Assembly (NCBI GenBank): GCA_016584495.1
Contig: WAID01000003.1
Coordinates: forward strand, 682,001-746,000
DNA length: 64,000 bases
Source of the DNA: Celoporthe dispersa
Taxonomy: Eukaryota > Ascomycota > Sordariomycetes > Diaporthales > Cryphonectriaceae
Reading direction: 5' to 3'
Shown here: in pieces, positions 54,810 to 64,000 of the stretch
How positions within the stretch are numbered: the first letter of the stretch is position 1
Layout of the letters: every line of letters begins with the position of its first letter
Translations under genes and position numbers: made by a program
Notes under the pieces: model-generated
Seen by the model: only the letters and a program-made list of their open reading frames with translations
Databases searched by the model: none
Told to the model about the DNA's origin: nothing

Positions 54810-55999
54810 ATGTCCTCCCTCTCGACACCACCCGCTGCGCCCGCAGCATCGCCCGGCATGGAGGACGAGAAGAACAGCCCGCGCACCGCCGCCGCCGCCG
54901 CCGCCGCCCCCGTCACGACCTTCAAGAGGTTTGGCCGCAAGGGCAAGGCGAACCTGCGAAGACGAGCCCCGAGCCCGAGCCCGCCCCCCGCCGGCCACAG
55001 CGACTCCGACGACCCCTCCTCGGGCGACGACGACAGTCACAACGAAGAGGGCGGCGGCAGGCTCGTCAAGAGGCGCAGGGTCAACACAGGCGCCGTCACC
55101 GTGTCCTCGCGCGATCACCACAATGCTGCCGCCGCCGGCGAAAATGTGTCCGGCACCACCGTCTTCACCGCCGACCGCAGCGTCCCCATCACCGATAGCA
55201 ACGACGCCACCAAGCACACCGACTGGTACGAAGAGTCCTCGGGAGGAGGGGGCGGGCTGTCCGTCAAGAGCCTGCTGGGCTCGACGCGCGCCATGCCCGC
55301 CGCGGGGTCCTCCTCCTCCCTCACCATCATCGTCAGCAGCGCCCGACGGCACCTACAAAGGGCTGGCGGGCCAGACAAGCTTCATACAAAAGAACCCCAA
55401 CGCGCCCAGCAGGACCGTAGGCCCCATCAAGGCGCCCACCAACATCCGCACCGTCACCGTTATGGACTATGCCCCGGACGTCTGCAAGGACTACAAGCAG
55501 ACCGGCTTCTGCGGCTTCGGCGACAACTGCAAGTTCCTTCACAGCAGGGAGGACTACAAGCAGTCGTGGTCCCTCGACAAGGAGTGGGAGGACGTCACGA
55601 GGGGCAAGAAGAACCTGGGCGGCACGGTGGTCGCCAGCGCCGACAGGAAGGGCAGGGCCGCCGACGCCGCCGCCGCCGACGACGACGACGCCGCCGAGGA
55701 GGCCCTGCTCGAGAACATCCCCTTCGTCTGCCTCATCTGCCGCGGGCCGTACCGGTCGCCGGTTGTCACGCGCTGCGGCCACTACTTCTGCGAGCCCTGT
55801 GCCCTGCTGAGGTACCGCAGGGACAACACCTGTGCGCAGTGCGGTGCGGGCACCAGCGGCGTCTTCAACTCGGGCAAGCGGCTGCAGGAAGCTGCTGGAC
55901 AGGAAGAAGGAGAGGGCGGCCAGGAGACGCCGGGAGGCCCTCGAGAGGGGCGAGGAGGTCAGCGACGAGGAGGAAGACGAGGAGGGAGAAGGTTCATAA
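54810..55999 (+). CDS. cwc24: Pre-mRNA-splicing factor CWC24 (RNF113 homologue), two one-base breaks
   Basis: Cwc24 is a nuclear protein of the activated spliceosome that protects the 5' splice site before the first step. The ATG at 54810 begins a disordered, Ala/Pro/Ser-rich part (TTFKRFGRKGKANLRRR, LVKRRRVNT, HTDWYEESSGGGG, SVKSLLGSTRAMPAAG). The family core follows: YKGLAGQTSFIQKNP, APTNIRTVTVMDYAPDVC, the CCCH zinc finger VCKDYKQTGFCGFGDNCKFL, and the RING finger VCLICRGPYRSPVVTRCGHY ... CEPC ... CAQCG. One extra base in the TCC repeat about 55306-55325 breaks the join to the core. One extra G at 55887-55888 breaks the helical tail, which then reads KLLDRKKERAARRRREALER to a stop at 55999. 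Corrected length is about 395 aa. The conserved core argues that the gene is real and functional. Confidence 0.88.
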
Positions 56000-57286
56000 T
56001 AATAACAAGAAGAAAAAATCAACAAGAGACAAGAGAAGACGGTGAATAGGTTTTCAACAATAGGATGCCGCCCATTTGGTTCCAGCAAGGGCTCCATCCT
56101 CGCAACAATCAGCGGGGCAGGCCAGACACCTCAAGGCGACCACAACGGCTGCAGATGAAGAAGCCATGGCCCCGAACCGTATTGCCTTGCGCCGAGTGTT
56201 GCCCCAGTGGATGCATGGTAATCTCGGAGCAGAAGTTCTGTCTTGCCATGTCGCCTAGTAGTGGTCGGCCACAGCAGGTACTCTGTCGCCCACTTGAGAT
56301 GTGATTTTCTTCCTTTACCTCCTCGTGCGGCTAACCAGCCTCGCCGTACCTAGGTATCTACAGCGGCCTGCCTAAGCATGTGGTGGTGTTGTCTCGGCGG
56401 CGGTCCGTCAGTACACCAGTACCACTGCCACCATCACTACCTGGGGAGAAGACCCATATGCTGCTGTTTGCGGGAATAGTAAATGCAGACTCGCATTATT
56501 TGCACTTGGGAGGCTACATCTCTGCTGACGAAACGACTACAATCATCTCATCCGTAATAACCAGAAAATAATAACTGCATGCGTTGCAGGAGGGTCGAGA
56601 AGTCAAGGTCTGGTCCACCCCCCCCCCCCACACACCACTACCGCCTTCCAAACTTGCTGGCTGGCTTACAAGGCTGACCTGGGACTTTGTGTGTTACTGA
56701 TTGGTCAGTGGTCCACCACGTCGAAACAGCCCTGGCCAGAACACACCAGCAGCAGGACTCTCTGCCTGTCCTCTTCCCTCGCATGTCCCACTTTTCTGGC
56801 CGCGAAATGGTTAGGGAACCACCCGCGGGGGACCTCTCTCGGTACTGGGAAGCCTGTCTTAGTACCTCTATCACTGGGCGGGCACCCTGGGGGGGCCCTG
56901 GAACAGCGGCGCACAGGGGGTTGGAGACTCTCTGATCAGCTTCCCTGCTCCGCCCTCCAGGGTCAACACGGGCAAGTTCTACGGACGTCAACTGGTGAGC
57001 CACTGCGGTCGTGAACACAATGCATTCCAAGTGGTAACTACAGGCTAACACATGCCCTCTAGATCAGAGCGATATACCAACACTGCCCCATCGACATCGT
57101 CGGTCGACCGCGAAACCGATCTTCCGTGCGCACCCTGACCAACAACACCTCGTCGCCACCAACAGCCCAGGATCGACGAGATCAGCTTCATCGGTCCCCG
57201 CGACACGGTCGTTCCAGGATTGCCGTAGGCGCCGTCACCCAAGATCTCAGGACGGCAGCTCTCTCGGCAGCTCGAGCAGAGACCAC

Positions 57287-57841
57287 CTGGCGCCGGCCCA
57301 CAACAGTCCGCGAGAGGTCCATTGCTGTTGTGTTGGCACGAGCCACCCACAGGCGGCCCGGTCAGTTAGGTCGATCTCTGGCCAGGCCAGTCTCTGGGGA
57401 GGCAGGACCATGGTGTTGTGCTCGCAAGGATGGAGAGGCGTCGCGAGAGTGAAGAGGCGTCGCGAGAATGAAGAGGCGTCGCGAGAATGAAGAGGCATCG
57501 CGAGAATGGAGAGGCGTCGCGAGAATGGAGCGGCGCGCTGTCATAGCTGTGGGCGCAAGAGGGAGAGGTGCGACATTGCTGTTGTGTCGTCGCGAGAATG
57601 AAGAGGCGTCGCTGTTGTGTTGATACGAGCCACCCACAGCCGGCCCACCATCGGTGCGAGGGTGGAGCGGCGCGATGTCATTGCTGTTGTGTTCGCACGA
57701 GCAGAGGCCGCCTGGCACCGGCCCACAACAGCCCGCGAGAGGTACATTGCTGTTGTGTTGGTACGAGCCACCCACAGCCGGCCCAGTCAGTTGGGTCGAT
57801 CTCTGGCCGGGCCCGTCTCTGGGGAGGCAGGGCCCCCGAGA
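57287..57841. repeat. Pair of about 135-bp direct repeats
   Basis: Copy 1 is at about 57277-57411 and copy 2 at about 57701-57834. Both run CTGGC-CCGGCCCACAACAG...CGCGAGAGGT...ATTGCTGTTGTGTTGG...ACGAGCCACCCACAG...GTCGATCTCTGGCC...GTCTCTGGGGAGGCAGG. They differ at scattered sites, mostly transitions. A 13-bp core ATTGCTGTTGTGT also recurs near 57568, 57680 and 57907, so the block looks like a degenerate dispersed repeat. Confidence 0.8.
57425..57535. repeat. 19-bp minisatellite
   Basis: About six copies of AGGCGTCGCGAGAATGAAG with A/G variants lie head to tail. One further isolated copy is at about 57585-57610, and GAGGCGTCGCGAGG is at about 57845. All are within the direct-repeat block. Confidence 0.88.
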
Positions 57842-59961
57842 CGGAGAGGCGTCGCGAGGAGCGGTGCGCCATCACAGCCACCCTCGCAAGGCCGGAGAGA
57901 TGCGACATTGCTGTTGTGGTCGCAGAGGCAGGAGGCGGCCCCGCATACTGAAGACCTCAGGAGGGAGAGGCCTCCAGAGAGCCTGAGGCTGTGGTTATAA
58001 ACCTCAGGGTGAAGAGTGCGGGGGAAGCCGAATTCCCAGAGGCCCTCTGGATGCTGCACATGCGGGCTGGAGTGTTGTGTGTGGATGTCGAGCAGGAGTG
58101 AGGAGAAGAATGAAGAGCAAGAGTGAGAGGAGGGAGCAAGAGGGGGAGAGGATGCCCTATTATATATCTGCACAGGACACACCCAGCAGCAGCTTTGTCA
58201 TCCTATGTGTCGTCTAAGGGCCAATCGACATGCTGCCACCCATCAGAGATGCAGTTGTCACCACCCAGGCTAGACGTGGCTGTGCAGGTGGTGGCCCACA
58301 GACCGTTGAAGCAGTAGCTATCCTAGGTCGACATCACATGCTGATCTTCAGACATATGCCTATCATCAGCTTCTCAACTCCTGCACAAGACTGTTCACAA
58401 CCTCACCACAGATGTGTACTACCTACCATCACCCGAGGTTGGCTGTCCCACTGCATACATCGTGCTCTCAACATTAGCACAGCTGCTGATATGGAAAGAC
58501 ACCTCGTCATATGGCGCACCTATGTTTTTTGGAGACCCGTGTATGATGGATCCCTAGTACGCATCCTTGTGCTCAGTATTGTGAGACCACCCCCTTGCAA
58601 GTCCAACCAGGATATCACATGCTCCAACTCAATAGCCCGCTTCATGAGCCTTCACATTAACATTCTTAGTCTCTAGTCCGTTGAATAGATTAGAAATCAC
58701 TAGGTACAACCAACCACTTTCACTATAGCCTAAGAATTCGGCAAATCGTTAGCAATGTATTGATTCCGAGTATGGTCATCATAGACTCGTCCTTCCATCC
58801 AGCTTGATCTTTATGGGCTGTACTATGGAAAGCGTCAGAGTGCATTGCTGAAAGTGCTCAGATGCGCGCTGTAGTCTCATAGAGTGTAAGAGAGCCGCTG
58901 AAGGAAACACCCCTCAGGCCCCGGGTCCTCTTCTCATCACCCGAACTTCCATGCCTGCAATCCTAATCGCTAGTCAGATCGTGACCCTGTCACGGATCTG
59001 AGTACCTTCGTCCGTGGCCACTCGAGTGTGCCTAGCCATGTTACCAAGTCTTTTGGTCCCCCTAAGGTTACCCTGCCGGCTGTTTAGCATTCATCTCTAG
59101 GAGTTGTACTAGGCAGTGAGGCGAATTCCATGTGTGAAGGATCATTTGAATGACGGACGAGAGTAGACGCTTGGTATGAAAATCCAACGTAGAGAGAGAT
59201 ATGCCAATCACGAACTCAAGGTTGCAATTGACATCATACTCAAACTCTCCGTCTAAGCTCATGCATGCCTTCTGTGTGGATGTGACATGTGGGCTGTCCT
59301 TCCACACGAGCCCCCCGAAACGACAGTTCAGATCACAAGCCTTACAGCTTGTAATGACCCACTATCGTGTAGGACGAGGAGTCCACCGCCCCCCTCCCCC
59401 CACACTCTCACACCAAAAGAAATAAATATGTGACTAATTCTGAAATCCTCAGGTGGTGTGGCACTCAAACTAAGTGTGCCAGGTCATGTTCCTTCTGGTG
59501 GTATTTGTCTAGCAGTTTTAGTCGGACGGAAGTAGGTTGGGAATGCCTTCACTCAGCCCTGCCTGGGTGGGACGCGCTAACCTCCTGTCACAGGTGGAAT
59601 TAGTCAGGCCGTTTCACCAAGCTCGCCGCCTGAGGCGTCAGCTCTCGTTTTCGGAACAAGAGCTGTGGCCAACACGAACCTCCGATCTGCGTGTCACTAG
59701 TCACGATGTGGTGCAAGACTAAATCAGTAGGCTGCTGACCAGCCACAAAATATCGTGCAAGACAAAGTCCTTGGGACACTTCTTCGCTGGGCGATGTCAG
59801 AGCAGAGTTTACTACTATCAATTTGTCTGTTATCTCTCCTAATTTTCCTTAGCCTCGTCCGCCACGCCGCAAGACTGGACAACGCCATTACTCGACATCA
59901 TTCCGATCCCAGTGACCATCCCCCTTGTGTGTGCCAGGTTGCCTCCAGGCAGTGCCTAGGC

Positions 59962-60195
59962 TCAAGGCTTCCTCTCTTGCTTCCACGGGTCATCCTTTCC
60001 CCATGGATCCTTCCTCACGCCTCGCACACGGTCACGTTCCTGTCGGTCCTTGCAGTCCAGACAAATATCCTCGATATCCACGGTCGCATGGTCCGCCTTG
60101 GGGCCCCAGCACTTCTCAAAAACCGCAGGGCAGATGATGACTTCCTGGCAGCAGCGGTGACCACAGAGGAAGACTTTATCAACCTGAATGCACAT
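59962..60195 (-). CDS. Small Cys-rich fungal protein with MC...CGH signature
   Basis: This is a single-exon frame of 77 aa from the ATG at 60195. It starts MCIQVDKVFLCGHRCCQEVI with the family C-x8-CGH spacing, then CPAVFEKCWG, a DICLDCKDRQERD pair (C-x2-C) and a strongly charged tail (KDPWGKDDPWKQERKP). Cys/His spacing suggests one zinc-binding unit. The 3' end may be spliced, since relatives usually end in such a charged tail. It belongs with the genes at 35204-35756 and 38971-39320. No signal peptide. Confidence 0.62.
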   Translation of the reverse strand: MCIQVDKVFLCGHRCCQEVIICPAVFEKCWGPKADHATVDIEDICLDCKDRQERDRVRGVRKDPWGKDDPWKQERKP

Positions 60196-63100
60196 CTTGA
60201 AGTGGTTGGTCTGTCGTGCTCGGGGGTGTAATAGTCGTCTGTTCAGAGGTGGCGAGGTCCGCACAAAAGGCTTGGGGGGTGTTTTCGTCTAAGAATGGAG
60301 TATCTGCTACTAGTCGGAGATGTTGTTAGCATATCTTCTTGCATTGGGTTCTCTCTGGGTACTAAGTAACTGTCTACAAGTTTTGTACTCATGCCCTGTC
60401 CAACTTACTTTATACTCCACACTTAGTCCTGCTGTACAAGGCAGAGAGGGCGAGCGATGGCTAGAAAGAAGATCCCACTATCGAAGCTGGGCGTCTGGGA
60501 CACCGAGAAGACTGCGAGCGTGTGGCCAGGGGGAACTCTGAAAAGATGAACGGAACAGTCTGCTGAAGGCAATGCGCAGCAGGTTGGCAAGAATTTATGA
60601 GTGGAGATCAAGGCTCTGTCTGGTCTGCAGGCAGTAGCTCTGGACTTTTGGCGAGTGATCCAGTGCCGGCGTGTATCAATATATGCAGAGATGGCAAGGT
60701 TCTCTACCGCCTGCATACCGCCTACAAGGGATCGTCGGACCATTCTCGTCATAAACATTTCTCGGGCTCAAAGTACAGCAGCACGGTGTGTGAAAAGTGG
60801 GAGATCGCTTAAGAATCCCGCGCCTGCAGCTTTGACCAAACCCCGGCTGCATGTTCGCACCTTGCCCCCCTCCTCCAGCAGGGCAAAGCATCATGGGATG
60901 GGCGATACTCCCATCGTGCATGAGTACCTGCGGCCTACGTTGCTTTTGTGTAAGACCAAGCCTGCGTTTCCTGCAAATTCATTGGCAGTGGCCCGCCACA
61001 GGACCCACCACTCGAGGCGCTTCTTTCTTCTGATATTCTCGCGGGACGGGGAGGTAATATAAGACCATACCAGGGGGTACATGTGGTGGATCGTCAGTAT
61101 TACGTATCTATTCCGGACACAGGAAGAGAGAGAGGGAGGGAGGGCTGGGCTGCGGGCGGGGGTCAAGGCGGTCGGCCTGGTGGATGGTATGGGTGGCCCA
61201 ACGATCTGCTGGGAATTCCACGAGAATTTTCAGATTCATCCAGGGTACGATCAGGACGAAAATGATGTATCTCTACCTCATCCGAACCAGGTCGACAAGC
61301 ATCCAAGGGAAGCAAATGCACGGCGGCTAGAGACACAAGTCTCCTGCCCGCCCTCGCCCACTCATAACGGAGGCGGACACTGGTGCCTCCAAATGAAACA
61401 TCAAAACACCCAAGCAAGGGGGGGTGCGAGTGGTGGAAAGCGGTTTAGCGAGGGTGCGAGAGCCCACGCAGGCTCCTGATCTTGTATTTTGGTTACCTGG
61501 ATACCACCGAGAAAAGATTTTGAGACGGAGTTGGCCGGCCCTGCGATGAGGAGATCAGCCCCAAGAAAGGTTGGGACGGTGGCGATGCTCTCGTCGTGCT
61601 ATGAGGTTATAAGGTAGCAGTGTGGTCCCGAAGGTGTCCTTTTGTATACGTGTCTGTGTCACCAACCAGGCCTTGCTTTCTGGCCGGTGGCTGCGTAGCC
61701 CTCCCTGCCCGTTGATTGTCCTCACAAGTGACGAGCCGGGGCGGGGAACCAAAATTAATAAGGTGGGCAGGACGTGGTTGGGGGGTTCAGAGAACGGGTG
61801 ACCAGGGGGGGCTTGCCTGTCGATCCCTCGATGCACATCATTTTGCCTGACAGCTGCTGTCGTCGGTGAGAATGCCATGTCCTCCCATCTGTCACGTCGG
61901 CGCGCCTCCATGGCCTTGGTGGATGCAGTGATGGTGAGTACGTTTCCCAGAAAGGATATCCATGAGCTAAACGGTGGAAACTAATCGCTCCTTGGGTAGA
62001 CTGCTACTTAATCGTGCCTTATTTTTCTGACAGCTCTCAAATTACAGGGGGTGGCCCCGCAGCGCTACAGGGAAATCCCCCGGAGCTCGCCGCCGACAGT
62101 TGTCAGCCTCAGCACCCAGCACCAGCTGCCCAGGGCCCTCAGACACGGGACTCAGAGGGCCTCAGGCCTTGGGCTAGAGGTACGACAGGGCCGCCACCAC
62201 TACCAGCTCCAGTACCGCGGTAGTGTTCGTTCGAGTACCAACACCACCATCAGCGAGCGCCAAGACCAACTAGATATGCACCTCTGGATGGCACCTTTGC
62301 ACGGGTACAGCGAGAATCCACCAACTCCAGGACACCCGAGAGAGACACCTCTCAGACCATACTATCGCCGGCTTCGTTCCGCGGCGGTGAATACACAATG
62401 TGCTACTGTACGGAAACAGTGCGCGGTCTATAGTCCACAGACCAAACCACATACCCGCTGGTCTGGGAATCTATACGCGAGGGCCCAGACAGTTTCTCCC
62501 AGACGAGTCTCGGGGAACACTCGCCTTGTATCCATCAGCAGAGCGGAAAAAGACCGCTGTCTCTCGCGCTCAGAGACAGTCGGAATCCAGCATTCTCGGT
62601 GACGGGAAATGTCCAGACCCAGCATGTGAGCCGTTGTGTGGCGATCGATGATGGCCGGTGGCGGTCCAGAGGTTCCGAGAGCTATCCGACCATGAGCTGT
62701 TGTTGCCCTGGAGTTTTCTTCCCAACATCAATCACTAACAAGCGTGAAATGATTCTCTTGCAATCTCTTCGTTTAGAAAAAAAAAAATCCTCAAATTCTC
62801 AGTAACAAGTCTTGTCCTTTCCTGGTGTAAAGGCTGGACGTGTCACCTCAATATCTGCTAGGGCTAGCCGTTCTCTACGGGGGAGGCTTCCAGGGAGGCC
62901 TGCGCAGGGACAGGTCGCGGCCGAGACACTGTTCCGCTTGATTTCGTGGTCTTGTGGGCACCCGGTGATGAATGAGAGAGGACGATCGTAACAAATGGTA
63001 AATAAAAAATCATGAGATACGAGAAGCCCACAAGGTCATCTGGTCAAATCATTTCATAAATCCTACCACGTACTGGCATTTCTCAAAAAGCTTAATTATG

Positions 63101-63570
63101 CCAATATGAGTCCCTGGCTTACTAAGCCTTGACCTTCAGGAGCTTCACCAGGTGCGCCCGCCCTCCTCTAGTGCCGCAATGCGCGTCGCGAGTCGCGTAC
63201 CGCTGCTGCCCTTGTCTTCAACCTCGGAGTGCATCATCCCACAGTCTCGTCCACACCTCCACGGCGCGAAACAGATAGCTGCAACACAGCCTACGAAGCA
63301 AAAGAGAAAAAAGAACCAAGGACCACGACTCGAATACCTGCTTCTCTAGGCCAGGACTCGGACGCCTCACCACAGCGGCCGTGTCAGAAGGCCCACTGCA
63401 CATACATCGCCGGCGCCCATTATCGAGCTGCAGGTACATGCTGGGCACGACCGGCTTGCCCTCCCGGCTGTTGTTGACAAGATCACGATTTCTGCATGCG
63501 GACCGTACAGAACTCATGGCTGCTCCATCGCTTCAATGCAACTAGGTGGGCGGAAACCTAGGCGTTGTAC
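60196..63570. other. Intergenic, about 3.4 kb, no gene supported
   Basis: Open frames at 60601-61062 and 62051-62602 are long for chance but are Arg/Ser-rich with no family features. A possible exon pair, 61878-61933 with a GTGAGT donor and from 62035 after a TGACAG acceptor, gives no consistent long protein. Confidence 0.4.
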
Positions 63571-63924
63571 CTACGGGGTCACAAGATCCAAATCCGCGTC
63601 GCCGAGGGCTTTCCTTTTATTGCACAAGGAGAACGCAGTCCAGAGATATGCGGACCAATCCTCCTTCAGTCTCCTCGCATGCTCTTCGAAGTTATCCTCT
63701 CGGTACATTAAACCATCTGCTAATGCTACGATCTTGCTGGCCAGGGCCACGACCGAGCCTGCGCCTGCGACCTCGAACTCTCCCGCTCGACCTTCTTCAA
63801 CCGTCACAGCGGAGCTGTTGCCATCTCTCGACCTCACTTCCCCCAAGGCCGTGGCTCCTATGGACTGGCACCGGTGGCCAGACGGGCCACACGTCCCGAC
63901 CGAGATCAAGATCCTTGATGTTTC
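63571..63924 (-). CDS. Partial unrecognised gene at the right edge
   Basis: An exon-like frame of about 118 codons follows a TTGCAG acceptor (complement of 63925-63930) and ends at a stop at 63571. Its composition is protein-like: GAGSVVALASKIVALADGLM, YREDNFEEHARRLKEDWSAY and LWTAFSLCNKRKALGDADLD. The upstream exon would lie near or beyond the right edge. The family is not recognised. A GTACAA donor sits immediately after the stop, so alternative ends are possible. Confidence 0.35.
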   Translation of the reverse strand, partial: ETSRILISVGTCGPSGHRCQSIGATALGEVRSRDGNSSAVTVEEGRAGEFEVAGAGSVVALASKIVALADGLMYREDNFEEHARRLKEDWSAYLWTAFSLCNKRKALGDADLDLVTP

Positions 63925-64000
63925 CTGCAACGGTGCCCGCCAGCCACTTGAGTATATTTGAGGGCGGGGGAGGGGGGTTCAGATCTTGCACCCTGATAGA

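Larger units (their letters stand above)
56000..59961. other. Intergenic, about 4 kb, repeat-bearing
   Basis: No supported gene. It includes the minisatellite and direct repeats listed separately at 57.3-57.9 kb, plus C-rich runs near 56620 and 59390. Many frames stay open across the repeats on both strands only because the repeats lack stops. Confidence 0.5.

Noticed and set aside
57045..57960. Several overlapping frames on both strands
   Set aside because: They stay open because the minisatellite and direct repeats contain no stops, and all translate into repeats.
60601..61062. 153-codon open frame on the plus strand
   Set aside because: No domain, mixed composition, and overlapping frames of similar length on both strands.
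62051..62602. 183-codon open frame, possibly spliced from 61878
   Set aside because: Arg/Ser/Thr-rich without family motifs, and the candidate splice from the upstream ATG does not enter this frame.
1..64000. tRNA, rRNA, CRISPR arrays, LTR retrotransposons or Starship captain genes
   Set aside because: None could be supported by eye. No long terminal repeats, reverse transcriptase, transposase or tyrosine-recombinase motifs were seen.

Overview
This window is nuclear DNA of a filamentous ascomycete (Pezizomycotina). The evidence is short GT-AG introns with CTGAC-type branch points, two Zn(II)2Cys6 regulators, a DUF1691/Mcp1 membrane protein, a CWC24 splicing factor, and several protein families that occur only in filamentous fungi. 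Conserved genes prefer G/C at third codon positions. The order or genus cannot be fixed from the sequence alone. I see no rRNA, tRNA, CRISPR array or secondary-metabolite core enzyme.

Layout. 0-11 kb: the first exon of a rhamnogalacturonan lyase on the left edge, a spliced Zn2Cys6 regulator, an unrecognised gene with a 12-bp tandem repeat, a decayed MFS drug-transporter pseudogene, mcp1, and an unrecognised conserved-looking gene. 12-18 kb: a damaged gene for a possibly secreted Cys-repeat protein, a coiled-coil protein, a DUF7924-type protein and a candidate 43-residue spliced gene. 18.5-28 kb is the densest and best-preserved part: a 3beta-HSD/sterol-dehydrogenase-like enzyme, a Ctr copper transporter and a ferric reductase that diverge from one 1.2-kb promoter, a second Zn2Cys6 regulator and an NTF2/SnoaL-fold protein. 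The Ctr-Fre pair makes a complete metal-uptake step (surface reduction plus Cu(I) import).

29-54 kb is accessory-like and gene-poor. It holds low-complexity and coiled-coil proteins, members of a tiny Cys-rich family that starts MC and usually carries CGH, and an accumulation of fungal nuclease-like families: a DUF7924 relic, a PD-(D/E)XK-like pseudogene, two divergent HNH-domain genes and a restriction-endonuclease-fold gene, mostly broken. 54.8-56 kb holds cwc24. 56-64 kb is repeat-bearing and sparse, with one further MC-CGH gene and a partial gene at the right edge.

Two kinds of damage run through the window and should be kept apart. First, at least ten genes are interrupted by single-base indels, most at short mononucleotide runs. 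These include the widely conserved cwc24 and mcp1, which makes base-calling or assembly error the likeliest cause. Second, a few accessory genes carry TAG/TGA stops that need C-to-T (or G-to-A) changes, as expected of RIP-like mutation or simple decay. Coordinates of genes with indels are given from start to corrected stop, with the break described.
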